Assembly: GCA_023935145.1 (NCBI GenBank)
Contig: CM043698.1
Span: forward strand, 148,205,125 to 148,269,124
DNA: 64,000 nucleotides
Direction: 5' to 3'
Source of the DNA: Bretschneidera sinensis
Taxonomy: Eukaryota > Streptophyta > Magnoliopsida > Brassicales > Akaniaceae
Shown here: positions 48,119 through 59,414 of the stretch, in pieces
How positions within the stretch are numbered: position 1 is the first letter of the stretch
Layout of the letters: every line of letters begins with the position of its first letter
Position numbers and translations under genes: made by a program
Notes under the pieces: generated by a model
Seen by the model: only the letters and a program-made list of their open reading frames with translations
Database searches by the model: none
What the model was told of the DNA's origin: nothing

Positions 48119-49543
48119 TTACTTTCCCAATGGAGAACATCCTATACCAGATTTTCCTCCACTTGATCTTTGGGAAGCAAGCACTTCATCAAACTTTTCT
48201 TTTCCAAGTATAAGTCTTGATATAGTGCTATTCAATTCAGAAATTTTATTTTTTAAATTCTCATTTTCATCTTTGAGAAAATCTTGAGAAGAATCATATA
48301 ATAAAGATGATAATTTTTCTTTTTCTTCTCTTATATTTATCATCTCTTTAGAGAGAGATGATATCTCTTTCTTAAGAATAGAATTTCTAGAATCAAATTT
48401 CTTCAACTCTTCATGCATTTCATTTATTACTTCTTGCATTTCTTCACTACTAGTAACGATATTATTCTTAGTAGAAGGTGAAGATGTTACCTCACTTTCA
48501 TCGTCGATTGCCATCAAACAAAGGTTGGCAATTTCCTCGTATCCGATTTCTTTGTCCGATGACCCATCCTCTTCTTCGTCATCGCTCCATGTTGTTGCTA
48601 TCATTGCTTTCTTTTTGTAGGGTTTTGAAACTGGACAATCAGCTCTTATGTGACCTGGCTTTTTGCAGCCAGAGCACATAAGTGGTTCCCTTTTCGAGGT
48701 GGGATCCTTTGTGTAAGGTTTCTTGCTTTTCTTCAAGAACCTATGGAATCTTCTAGCGATTAAGGCCATTTCACCATCCTCTTCACTGCTCTCAAGTTCT
48801 TGTTCTAATTCATTTTCTTTGTTGCTCGTAGAAGCTTTGAGAGCGATCTATTTTTTCTTCTTCTCATCATCATTGACGATGGAAGTCATTTCTTCCATTT
48901 CATATGTCAATAATGACCCAAGTAATATCTCAATATCAAGCTTGTCGAGATCTTTGGCCTCTTGAATGGCCGTCTTCTTAGCTTTCCATGAGAGTGGCAA
49001 AGACCTCAAGATTTTCCTTGTTAGTTCAAACTCCTTAATATTCCTACCAAGAAGCTTTAAACTATTAACAATAGTCGTAAAACGAGAATGCATTTCAGAA
49101 ATAGTTTCATTAGGAGACATTTTAAATGATTCATATTCAGAAACTAGCATATAGATTTTTGATTTTTTTACTTCACTAGTTCCTTCATACGTGACTTGCA
49201 ATTTGTCCCATATTTCCTTAGCCGAAACACATGCAGATATTTTATTATACTCATTAATATCCAAAGCACAATGTAAAATGGTTGTGGCCTTACTATTGCG
49301 AGACATCATGCTATAATCCTTATCATTATACTCGGTTTTGAGTTTGGGCATTGTACGAATGATTTCTCCAACAATTATTTCCTTAGAAGGAATTTTAGGT
49401 CCTTCTTCAATGGTTCTCCACAGATTATAATCTTGTCCTTCGACAAAGATTCTCATTCTGTTTTTCCAATAATTATAATCGGACCCATTGAACAAAGGTG
49501 GTCTAGTATAAGAGTGTCCCTCAGAGTAGCTATTTGCTACCAT
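48119..49543 (-). pseudogene. Copia gag with CCHC zinc knuckle
   Basis: It starts at ATG 49543 (MVANSYSEGHSYTRPPLFNG, YWKNRMRIFVEGQDYNLW). The capsid-like region follows (EIWDKLQVTYEGTSEVKKSK, LTRKILRSLPLSWKAKKTAI). A stop at 48848-48850 (after KKKK) breaks the frame. The next frame holds the nucleocapsid knuckle CSGCKKPGHIRADC (about 48640-48680) and a predicted coiled coil (NSILKKEISSLSKEMINIRE). This is the standard gag of the lineage. Confidence 0.85.
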
Positions 49544-49583
49544 TAGATCAACTCAAGGATTTTAAGCCTAAAAATGAGAACGA

Positions 49584-49595
49584 AGCTCTGATACC
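49584..49595 (-). other. Primer-binding site of the nested copia
   Basis: On the minus strand TGGTATCAGAGC follows the 5' LTR after a short gap. It matches the usual copia site complementary to initiator tRNA-Met. Confidence 0.9.
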
Positions 49596-49598
49596 AAT

Positions 49599-50799
49599 TA
49601 TAGCTCGAGGTTTCAACCCAAGAGAGGGGGTGAATTGAGTTTTTAAAACTTTTGCAGAATTAATACAAGTTTATAAAAACAAATAACCAGCAAACAATTA
49701 ATGTAAGTAATGTGCTGTAAACAAATAGATTAAGGAAAGATGATGCAAACACAGTTTATAGTGGTTCGGTAATATCGGATTCGTTCCGACCCTACGTCCA
49801 CTCTCTTCAAGGAACTCCTTGAAGTAATCCACTAAGAAAACTTAGTCGTACAACTTAGCCAGGTGTTGCACAAACCGTACACAAGCAAACTTACGGGTGT
49901 TTGCTTAAACCGTACAAACAACTTACAGGTGTTGCTTAAACCAAACAATCCCCTTCCTTTCGGAAGTTTCTCCTTCCTCTCGGAAGTAATCCATTTACAA
50001 AGAAGTTGTAAAGTAAAAGGTAGAGAGACAGCAAATGAAAGCTTATTATAACAGAAATGTCTCTCTTTCAAAGTACAGCTTGAAGAAATGGCTCAACAAG
50101 ATTATTTCAAAGCTTTTTGAGTTTTAAAGAGTGTATCAATTTGATTGAGTGAGTTCAACTCTTCTTCAATGTGTGCAGCATTCTATTGAATGCTCAATAG
50201 AATGAGTTTAAATAGATATAAAAAAATATGGCCGTTTGGACTTGAATTATAATATGAAAAGTCACTTTTTCGGGTCCAACGGTCATATTTTTTGAACCTC
50301 CAGTCGACTGGGTTCACTTGAAAAATGCCTGATTTTAACCTTTTGGGTTACCGGTCGACTGGTATTTTTCATCCAGTCGACTAGAGATATTCTATCCATT
50401 TTACCAGTCAACTGGGTTTATTCATCCAGTCGACTGGGGACCTTCTGTCCCATATACCAGTCGACTGGTATATATACCCAGTCAACTGGGTTGTCTTCCA
50501 ACCCAGTTTTTCTTCTGAATTTTCATAAAAAACATTTGTTTTAAAATCAACGGTTTTAGAAAACCTTTTGTGTTCGAGCCATTAAATAAGCTACACAATG
50601 TATAAGTGAGACTTTCATTGGTTCTAAACCTTAAGACCTATACTAGATCTTCAGTCTTCACTTGATACTTGATTTGTTTCGAGTTCATGAACTTTGTTCC
50701 TTGATTGAATGCATTTGATCCTTAACACAACTTAGCTTAAACTTGTTAGTAAATAACAGTTGCGTTTTATCATCATTAAAATACGGGCGAGGGTCAACA
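49599..50799 (-). repeat. 5' LTR of the nested copia
   Basis: Partner of 40592-41793. On the plus strand it starts TATAGCTCGAGG (one change from TGTAGCTCGAGG) and ends GGGTCAACA. It has the same palindrome cluster (about 50300-50490). Followed by the GTGGG target duplication. Confidence 0.93.
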
Positions 50800-51375
50800 G
50801 TGGGCTTTGAACACATTAAGGTTTATGACCCCACCCACCTCCTGACAAACGACTATGAAAACCACGATCAGTCGCACTGAATTGGGCACCAGCTAGCTCA
50901 GTGCAATACCGAAGTATTTAAGCACCGAGCAGAAGAACAGGTGGAGAGGGAACCTCAGCCCTACCTTCATGTGCTGCTCGTAAATGCATAGCTCATAAGG
51001 TACGCAGCTATAGAAAGCATCGCATACCTTCTCACCATCCTCCAGTAACCGTAAGGCATACTCTATGGGGATCCTATACGCCATCCTTATCCTTAGAAGC
51101 TCAGCTTCCCCCACCACACTTGGAATGGAATTCACCTCAAACATCCATTCCTCCATTTCTGCTTCAGTGGCATCTTGCCTAATATTTACCAATGCTCGAT
51201 CAACTTCCTCATTCTCTTCAGAAGACCTCCTTCCCTCTTCATTCTCCCTCTCTGGGAGAAAGGGCACCAGAGCAAGGGCACCCTCCCGATGAACACTCTC
51301 CAAGGAGGAGATGCCCTCGCTGGACGAAACACCCATGGCTTCCTCCAACTCCCTCGACAGATCTCTGCTAACCAT

Positions 51376-52317
51376 ACTATCACTATGATCAGATATTGCA
51401 AAAGCAACTCACCAAAAATAATGCAGAAGCTTGAGTATGGCTTCAGACTCTCACTAAACCGAGGGTTTTGTTTGGTATAATATTTTCAGATTTGTTCATA
51501 CAATTATGATATTTTTAGTATAAATGTTTTGTTCAATTATTTGAGTAAAACCTTATGATTGATTGCTTTTAAATTGTTAAATTGGATATTCCTTGCGTTT
51601 CATCTACTGGATACGGCGGATCATTCAAATTAGATTAGATATCCATTGTGATTTGTGAATTAAACGGATACATTGAATGATTTTGGTTTAGTTTGGGTAT
51701 TCACCGTGATTTGTATAATGGTGGATTCATGGAATGATTTGATAGATTATTTTTATATAGAACGTGAAGATATATTCTTTACTTTGGTGGGGTGGATTCA
51801 GAAAACCTTAGTGTTTTTATTAGTTGTTTTAAAATTAATTTAGTTTAATTTATACTCTTTGTAGAATATAACTTAAAATTTGGAACTAGGTTAAAATAGG
51901 TTTAGTTTAGATAAAAAAATATTTTCACAACGCAATTCCCTGTGAATTCGACCTCGCAGTTGCACAACATTATCAAACTCCGAGTGCTCTCAAGATTTCT
52001 TTCTCTAAAAAATTGCAAATAAGGAGAAATGAGGAAGATACTCCTTATAGAGAGGTCGCAACAGCAGGAGCAAGGAACATTAAATCACCTTTCAACTGAA
52101 AAATACGTGACCTCTGGTGTCACCTAGGCGCAGTTCACTCTCCCTTAGGTTTTAGCTATCATAAAGGCGTGACCCTTCCCGTACTTCATGTGCCGCCCTA
52201 TAGAAAGCAGCCACCATCATTAATGGGCACTTAAAGAAGCCCATGGGCCCAGGAAAATGAAGCCTACAAAACCAAGAAAAAGAAGAGCTCATGGGGCCAA
52301 ATTAAGGAAGCATGTGA
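51376..52317. other. AT-rich spacer of the plus Tat element
   Basis: Untranslated region between the antisense ORF start and the tandem array. No ORF, RNA gene or clear repeat is seen. A promoter for the minus-strand antisense ORF would be expected at its left end, but no convincing TATA box was found. Confidence 0.45.
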
Positions 52318-53040
52318 AAGAAAAATCTCCAAGTTCGAGTGTATAAGCTGTTTGTCGTATGCTCGATCAAAAATCTCCAATCGGCCAAATATCTCCAAGT
52401 CCGAGTGTATGAACTGTTTGTCATATGCTCGACCAAAAATCTCCAATGTCGAGCTTATAAGCTGCTTGTTATATGTTTAGTAAAAAATCTCCAAGTCCGA
52501 GTGTATGAGCTGCTTGTCATATACTCGGCCAAAAATCTCCAAGTCTAAGTGTATAAGCTGTTTCTCATACGCTTGGCCAAATATCTCCAAGTCCGAGTGT
52601 ATGAGCTGCTTGTCATATGCTCGACCAAAAATCTCCAAGTCCGAGTGTATGAGCTGCTTGTTATACTCTGAGCTAAAAATCTCCAAGTCCGAGCATATGA
52701 GTTGCTTGTCATACGCTCGGCCAAATATCTCCAAGTCTGAGTGTATGAGCTGCTTGTCATACACTTGGCCAAAAATCTCCAAGTCCGAACGTATGAGCTG
52801 TTTGTCATACACTCGGCCAAAAATCTCCAAGTCCGAGCATATGAATTGTTTGTCATATGCTCGGCCAAATATCTTCAAGACTGAGCATATGAGCCACTTG
52901 TCATATGCTCGGCAAAATATCTTCAAGACCGAGCGTATGAGCCGCTTGCCATACGCTTGGCCAGTAATCTCCAAGACCGAGCATTTGAACTGCTCGGCCC
53001 AGATCTGCCAAGACCGAGCGTTTAAACTATACTTCTAATG
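52318..53040. repeat. 48-bp tandem array of the plus Tat element
   Basis: About 14 copies of a 48-bp unit with the pattern CTCCAAGTCCGAGTGTATGA, GCTGCTTGTCATATGCTCGG, CCAAAAAT. Because 48 is divisible by 3, both strands have long open repeats, which are not genes. The unit aligns with part of the reverse complement of the 89-bp unit of the other copy: AAGTCCGAG, ATGAGCTGCT, GCTCGG and AAATCTCC occur in the same order and spacing. Confidence 0.9.
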
Positions 53041-53194
53041 CCTGACCCAGATTCCTTGAAACCAGTAGTGCACTCGTTCCAAGATCTCCCTGACCAAGGC
53101 TATAAACTATCCATTTCTTAAAAAAATCTCAAGTATAAATGTTTGGCCACGGCACAAACATCACATTTTACTTCATCGAGGCACGAGTACTTGA

Positions 53195-53210
53195 GGAATT
53201 TGGGGGTCTA
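53195..53210 (+). other. Polypurine tract of the plus Tat element
   Basis: GGAATTTGGGGGTCTA directly precedes the LTR start TGATGGAGCC. Confidence 0.75.
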
Positions 53211-53765
53211 TGATGGAGCCCAGAAAACCTTTGTCCAATAAAATGCTCACACATGGATTCTGGCATTACCAATAGAACAATGGCATGTGTCAAAGCCTCC
53301 ACAGCATGACAAGGTATACGTGGAGCAGGCTGATTACGCAACCGCCACGTCAAAACATGATTACCAGGCCTAACTCTCTCTGAAACACGTGACCCTCTAG
53401 CACACACTACTCACCTTGCATACGACTCAGATCTCTCTCAAAAGCCCATGATCACAAGGGCAGAGCCATACCTCCCCCCACATGGGCAGCTCCCACTCGG
53501 AAGACTATAAATAGCCTAAGGTATACAAGTCCAAAACAAGACTTTTCATTTTCAGCACTACTTTACTTTAAAATTAGCCCTCAGTCTCGGCCTAACTAGA
53601 GCGTCGGAGCGCCCTCGGAGGTCTCCCCCTTCCCTCCTTCTGAGGGTCCCTTAGTTTACTCCTGTCACTTGTGCAGACCCCAAGAAGCCGACCCTATGTA
53701 ATTGGGCATCAACGCCACATCAGCATCAACGCCACGTCAGTAGTAACGATTTTTTGGCATCAACG
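53211..53765 (+). repeat. 3' LTR of the plus Tat element
   Basis: It starts TGATGGAGCCCAG and ends near GGCATCAACG, where an intact LTR would end CAACA. TATAAATAG lies at 53506-53514. GGAGGTCTCCCCCTTCC, CTGAGGGTCCC and GTCACTTGTGCAG match the LTR at 22901-23570 in reverse orientation. Near its end CATCAACGCCAC(A/G)TCAG is repeated. Confidence 0.8.
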
Positions 53766-54725
53766 CTAACTATTAAGTGATGTTTAATTGTTATATAATA
53801 AAATTTAATGAGATTTAATTCAATTTTTAAATTTTAAAAAATAAATTTTAACTTAAAATTGATTTTCGATTAGACCCAAATATCACCGATGTATATATAT
53901 TTTTTAGACAAGTGATTAATGTATTAAATGTTTTGATTCAATATAGTTGCATGACTGAAATATTTATATTCTAAAAACCAACTTACATAGGATATAAATC
54001 ATGAACACTATTGGGCATAGTAGTTAGGGGTGACCATGAAAATCGATGGACTTGCGGACCTGATCCAAATTGATGTAATAGGTTGGGTTGAGTTGGAGTT
54101 TTCAAAAATTAGGTTGGGTTTGGATTTAAATTTTTTTAAACCTGATGGATTGAGTTGGGTTATGAGTTAAAAAAAATTCAACTTGACCCAAACTGGTAAC
54201 CCGATCATTATATAATTATATTTTATATATATTTACTCTAAATATTGGTGGACTACATCCATATTTTGGTAAGCTAATTTGGATTTGAATATATATTTTG
54301 TGTGTATATTTGATGGACTACATTCACATTTTGATAAATTAGTTTGAATTGCAATATATATATATATATGCACACACACACACACACACACACATTTCTT
54401 TTTTCTTAGAAATCCTTGAACAAAAAATTGTTAGTTTTCATTAAAATATGCCAATTAGAATTTAAATATGTAATGAGCATGTTTCTTTTTAATACTTTTT
54501 AGTTAAAAATAATCATTTGTTCTCGCGAAAATATTTCTTTTGGACTTTCATTATGTTTTCCAAAAAGTTGTTGAATTGATTTGCTTATCTTATGTTAATT
54601 CACTTTATATTTTTTGTATGATGTAACTTGGTTATGAAGATTCTAGAACCAAGTCTATACTAGTGTTGAGTTTTGAAGAATTTTATTGATCAAACACCTT
54701 TCAAATCTAGTTTTTATTTACTTTT
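53766..54725. other. AT-rich intergenic DNA with a microsatellite
   Basis: No gene seen. A TA run passing into a CA run lies at about 54355-54394. Repeated GGTTGGGTT and GATTGAGTTGGGTT words (54080-54180) suggest an old, unclassified repeat. Confidence 0.5.
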
Positions 54726-55302
54726 TGTTAGGACTCGAATTAGGCTCACAATCTGATTAAACGACATTGAAGGCCCAATTAAAACGGGTAGGTTTAGATC
54801 GGGTAGAGACAAATTCGGACTAGGGATCGAAATAATTGGGGATTTGAGTTAATGGAGGAATTTGTTGGGATACTCCTCAAATCCCACATCGGAGAGAAGT
54901 GTTATTGTAAGTTGTTCTAGTCCCACGTTATCTATGTGCCAAAAGGATGTGAGTATTAGTTATTATAAATGTGTATAAACAGAGTTAGTCCTTCACCCCA
55001 TATTTCTTAACTAGAAATAGTTGGTCAGATGATAGTATAGCAATCAAACACCAATATAGGGATCCGAGAGTTGAGTGGACATTGGATGTATTAGGGTTTT
55101 GAGTTGTGAAATTGGGAAGAGTTTTCATACAGTTTTGTCTAAAAAATTGTGTATTATGGTGTAGTGAGTATTAACAGCTTTTCTCCATTGACTCGTGGAA
55201 ATAGGTAAGAGGTGTCGAATGTTAAAAATTTTTATGTTATTTTTCTCTTTGTTTTTGTTATTGTGATTGCATAGTTGTTTCAGGATATTTGAATTCCTAA
55301 CA
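54726..55302. mobile_element. Solo LTR
   Basis: The sequence begins TGTTAGGACTCG and ends GAATTCCTAACA, giving the inverted ends TGTTAGGA/TCCTAACA. It is flanked by a perfect 5-bp duplication CTTTT (54721-54725 and 55303-55307). No internal region or second LTR lies nearby. The words TCCCACATCGG (about 54891) and a TATAAA-like site (about 54963) are typical of plant copia LTRs. Its probable source is recombination between two LTRs of a former element. Confidence 0.85.
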
Positions 55303-56364
55303 CTTTTGTATGGTTTGTATTAAATTAAGGTTGTTTAAACTTTGTGTGAAGTGATTTAAGCTATTTAATTTGTAAATGATGGTTTGTAATATTTAATAAA
55401 TTCTTGTATGAATTTGATTTTGGCTATAATGAATGATGAATAATTGTAGTAAAATATATTTTATTACTTAATATATTTGCATTAATTTTTTAAGTGAAAA
55501 AAATATTAAACCGATGACCTAAACCAATCCAAAACTATTTAAATGGATTGAATTAAGTTAAGGTTGAATGAATTCATGGATTGAGATTTTTTCAATATGA
55601 TATAATTGGGTTGCATCAATTTTTTAAGGCCATCTCCATTCAAATGGAATTATACTCAATTTAATAGTAGTATGCATTTTTCTTTTGTCTTTTTGTTTTG
55701 CTGATTGAACATATTATAATAATTTACACGTCAAATTATCATCCTTTCTTTTAATATGTTCGAGAGGAGGAAACTGAATTCAATATTTTAAATAAAAAAT
55801 TCAAAAATAATCGCTAGATCAAAAGATTACTACTGTTTGATTTATTTTTCAGCTAGGTGTAACTGTTTCTTTACATTAAAATAATACTTCCTAATGAAAA
55901 TATAATGGTACATTATGTGTAATATTGTAAATTTTGTATTTACTAGATCATTAAAATGTGAAAATTGATACATATGGTGATATTAAATTAAATATTATTA
56001 GTTGAATTATTATTTGTTTGATATTCTCACGAACACAACGTATTATCCTTAATTGTTAAGGATTTTTAACTTTTAGTTTTCGGGTCAAAAATTTAATTTG
56101 GGTTTCCAAAAATAGAAAGGAGTAGTTAGTGGCAGGTAGTAACACTTTATTTTTCTCTATGTATTTATATTTAATAATTTTATATATTTAAATAAGATTT
56201 TATTTATTTTTATATAATATAATTGTCGACAGAGCTATACCATGGGTAGACATTGAAAAATCACAAACAGAGCTCGCTGGAGTAGAAAATTTCCTTATTG
56301 GCGGCTTCTTAATTTTTGTCTTGAAATATTACTCATTTTAATTAAACATAGGTTCCTTACTCAT
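55303..56364. other. AT-rich intergenic DNA, no gene seen
   Basis: Very AT-rich sequence without coding exons, RNA genes or recognised terminal repeats. Confidence 0.5.
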
Positions 56365-56862
56365 TGTTATTGGTGGAGGCAATTGGTGGCCAAGTGGGAG
56401 AAATAAAACAGTGAACTTTCGGTGGAGTGGAGACAAGATAAAATTGGACTTTATCAGCCGTCATTTCTTTTTATCTTGTTTTGTGTTCACACTCATGTTC
56501 ACACTCAAGCTTGGTTTGTGTTCACGCTCATGTTCACATTCAAGCTTGTTTTATGTTCACACTCAATGCTGGTTTGTGTTCACACTCAATGCTGAGCCTA
56601 TAAATAGGCATTGAAACATTGGTTTCAATATCAACATCTCAACACACAGAAGAAGATAGTGTGAGAGACAGAGTGTCTTGTAAAATCCAAGTGATTGGCT
56701 TTTGTAACAGAGCACTGCTATAGTTTTCTCTGGGTTTTTGCCAAATACTAAAATACTCTAGGTGTTGGTCCGAGGAGTAGACTCATTGCCGAACCTCGTT
56801 AAATCTCTGTGTTTAATTCTTTGTGTGTGCGTGTTGTTCGAATTCTTGCTATTTCCTTAACA
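56365..56862 (+). repeat. 5' LTR of the Tnt1-like copia
   Basis: It starts TGTTATTGGTGGAGGCAATTG and has TATAAATAG at about 56599-56607. Degenerate GTTCACACTCA(A/T)G repeats lie upstream of the TATA box (about 56487-56590). These U3 repeats number more here than in the 3' LTR. Confidence 0.88.
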
Positions 56863-57023
56863 ACTGGTATCAGAGTGTTTGGTGATATCACGTGAATAGT
56901 GAATTTTATGAATAGTGAAACTTTTTCGGTGGTACCGATTCATTAACAACGGTGTTCTAATACATGGAAGTTCGCAGGGATTGTTAGAAAAGGTCCAAAG
57001 AAAGCCATATTCGAGTGGGAGTA

Positions 57024-59410
57024 ATGACGAACGAAGGTAAAGCAAGGATCGAGAAGTTCAATGGAGCAAACTTCGGTTTGTGAAAGATGCAAATAGAGGA
57101 TTATCTTTACCAGAAAGACCTCTATCTTCCTCTTGGCGGCAAAAGAAAGAAATAGAAAGTGGGCATGGTGTCTGCTTTGCAGCTTGAGTCTAACGTGAAG
57201 AAGGAAGATCTCACTTACCTGAAGGCTTTAGTGGAGATCAAAACGAATGGTCATCCGAGATGTGTAGTGGAACATAGGCCTGAGCTTGAGCCTGTTGGAA
57301 GGGCCCATGCACATGCCCCTTACAGAATGACTCAACTTGATTCGGTAAGGCTATGGGAACACCTTCCGACGAGGACATCGGACTTTTCTGGTGGGGGTGG
57401 TTTGTTACCACCTTAAATTCGCAAAGGAGCAAAAAAAGGCAACATGTGGTGACCTTGCTCCCATGTTAGCCAAGGGCATGATAAAGGCATGCCAAATGAG
57501 CAAGGTAGGGTGCTGTGCATAAGGCAGTTGGTTGTGCGCAAGACAATTGGGCTGTGCGCAAGACAAGTTGGTTGTGTACAAGTCAAGTGGGCTATGCACA
57601 AGACAAATGTGCGGTGCACAAGACAAATGGGTTGTGCACGAGGTGAACAGATCCAAGCTAAGTGTTGGAGCCAGGATGCAGAAGGCAAACATGTGGTAAA
57701 GCCTTGAACCAGTGTTAGCCATGGTCTCTTGGGAAATCACCCAACTGAGAGGTTAATTGATCCATGCCAAGTGTTGGCTGGAATGAAGCATACAGTGGGC
57801 TTGTGCGACGACAGTTGAAGAACATTAATACATCTGATGAGAGATTACAATGCACCAAAGCAGAATGATAATCAAGAAAGTAAAAATTTTGTTAATCTTT
57901 CTGATAAAGATTCTGATGCTTCGATTCTTTCTGTTACTGTACGTAATGATTTGTGGGTGATAGATTCTGGTGCATCTTTTCATGCTACCTGTCAGAAGGA
58001 GATACTCCAAAATTATGTACAAGGTGATTCCGGGAAAGTGTATCTCGGAGATGATGAACCATGCAACATATTTGGAAGAAAACTAACCATGCAGGGGCTA
58101 GTGAGCAAACCAGTTCGGTATTTGTGGAGCATAGCATCAAGGAGAATTCAGTTCAGGTTGAACTGGAAGTTGATGATGACGGGAGTCGGAAGGACTATCA
58201 GCTCACAAGAGACTGAGAAAGAAGGCCGATCGGACCACCTTCAAAATATGGGTTTGCAGATGCAGCAGCTCCTTGGACAGAAGGAGAGATGAGTGAATAA
58301 GAGACTTATATTGATGCCATGGGATGTAAGTGCACTTACAAGATCAAAGAAGGGAACCCTCCAGGAGATGAAGTCCGGAACAAGGCTAGGCTGGTGGCGA
58401 ATAGGTTCATGAGAAGAGAAGACATAGGTTTCACAGAAACTTTCTCACCTAGACACAAGGTGGAGAAGATGGTGAGTATCCTCATCTATGTCTTTGATAT
58501 GCTGTTGGTTTGGAACAGCAGGAAGAGGATGGAAAGGTTTACATCTCAAACTCAGTGAGGAGTTCGAGAGGAAGGATCTCAGCCTTACACAAAAGATCTT
58601 TGAGATGAGAAGAATTCGGGAAAGGGAACCAGTGAAGATTCCCCTTACTGGTCATTTCAAGTTCTCCAGCAAAAGATGTCCTGGAATGGATGAGGAGAAG
58701 AAGGAAATGGATAAGATCCCTTACTGTAGTGCGGATGAACCAGTCATGTGCATGATGGTGAGCACTAGACCTGACATTTCTGAAGCAATGAGTGTTCTCA
58801 GCAGATTTGTGAGTAATCCCGGAAAGAAGCATTGGCTTGGGATGATGTGGTTGCTGAGGTATTTTGAAGGCTCAGTGGCAGCCAGTGATAACACTCATAA
58901 CAACCGGGGCAGAATACATAGCGGCAACGGAAGCCATAAAGGAGGCTATGTGGTGCAAAGGATTGTTGAACGAGTGGTGGTGTCTTCGAATAGTCAAAGT
59001 GTGTGGCATTTGTGGAGAAATCCAGTGTTCTATTAAGGGACGAAGCATATGGATGATCGGTATCATTACATTCTGAAAAATGGTACGAAATGATGCATTC
59101 ATATTGACAAGAAGACCACAGAAGAAAGTCCTGCATATTTAGGCACCAAGGTTCTACCTCTAAAAATGTCCAATCATTGCCTTGGACTTCTTAGGAATGG
59201 AGTCGGTTGATTGATGACTCAAGGTGAGTTTTTTCTAAGACAAGCAGAAAACCAAAGCTTGAAAAGCTGGAACTGGTCCATACAAACGTGTGGGGATCAA
59301 CCAAGTGGAAAGTTATGGTTGAGACTGAAACAAGTCGGAAGCTAAATTGTCTGAGGTCAGAAAATGGTGGAGAATATTGTGCTCTCAATGGTAAATTGTC
59401 TCCAAGTGAG
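57024..59410 (+). pseudogene. Fragmentary gag-pol of the Tnt1-like copia
   Basis: Plus-strand pieces in order: gag (ATG 57024, RIEKFNGANFG, then MQIEDYLYQKDLYLPLGGK), a 20-bp tandem repeat, protease (LWVIDSGASFHATCQKEIL, about 57950), RT start (CTYKIKEG, then RNKARLVA and FTETFSP, about 58325-58450), a deletion to the catalytic region (DMLLVWNSRK, where the tyrosine and first Asp region are damaged), RT end (MVSTRPDISEAMSVLSRFV) and RNase H (AEYIAATEAIKEAMWCKGLL, DRYHYI, SPAYLGTKVLPLKMSNH). An integrase piece comes last (LEKLELVHTNVWGSTK, then VETETSRKLNCLRSENGGEY, about 59250-59380). Copia order is PR-IN-RT-RH, so integrase is displaced and internally deleted. Confidence 0.8.
57507..57646. 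repeat. 20-bp tandem repeat inside the Tnt1-like copia
   Basis: Seven consecutive units of about 20 bases, for example TTGGGCTGTGCGCAAGACAA and ATGTGCGGTGCACAAGACAA, lie between gag and protease. They appear to be a local expansion and do not encode a known domain. Confidence 0.8.
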
Positions 59411-59414
59411 AGAT

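Larger units (their letters stand above)
40592..50799 (-). mobile_element. Ty1/copia retrotransposon (SIRE/Maximus-like), full length, nested
   Basis: Complete element in minus orientation. LTRs lie at 40592-41793 and 49599-50799 (about 1.2 kb each, alike along their length with scattered differences). The primer-binding site is TGGTATCAGAGC (rc at 49584-49595), the polypurine tract AAAAAGGAGGAGAT (rc, 41794-41807), and the target duplication GTGGG is perfect (40587-40591 and 50800-50804). Internal order on the minus strand: gag, protease, integrase, RT, RNase H, then a third ORF in the same sense, as known for the SIRE/Maximus lineage. Frame breaks in gag, integrase and the third ORF show that it can no longer move on its own. 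Confidence 0.93.
39366..51375 (-). pseudogene. Antisense ORF of the plus Tat element, split by a nested copia
   Basis: Homolog of 27471-29269, on the strand opposite to this copy's pol. The first part (51375-50805) has RELEEAMGVSSSEG, VPYELCIYEQHMKVGLRF and VLKYFGIALS followed by a TAG. It reads into VFKAH at 50805, where the copia duplication GTGGG interrupts it. It resumes at 40591 (IAKHGQTGWV). An intron end (TTTGTGCAG, near 40198) precedes EIEMAAQVRDKAKEKKQ. A long coiled-coil exon (about 39725-39366, KQKLKETQDLVRALSF, EGFNEAKRKA) ends the protein. The reading frame is restored across the duplication, which proves the site of insertion. Internal stops and the insertion make it non-functional. 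Confidence 0.8.
34478..53765 (+). mobile_element. Tat-lineage Ty3/gypsy retrotransposon, plus orientation, 5' end missing, with nested copia
   Basis: Second copy of the family at 22901-32305. It holds gag to integrase (34478-39117), an antisense ORF (39366-51375), a tandem array (52318-53040), a polypurine tract and a 3' LTR (53211-53765). The 5' LTR, primer-binding site and gag N-terminus are missing at the junction with the Athila/Tat-type piece. A 10.2-kb copia (40592-50799) interrupts the antisense ORF, so this element is older than that copia. Confidence 0.85.

Noticed and set aside
52318..53040. Long open frames of 16-residue repeats on both strands
   Set aside because: The 48-bp unit length keeps the frame open on both strands. 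It is an untranslated transposon spacer.
54022..54220. A hAT-like start (TTAGGGGTGACC) with GGTTGGGTT words
   Set aside because: No matching inverted end or 8-bp duplication was found downstream, so the call is not supported.
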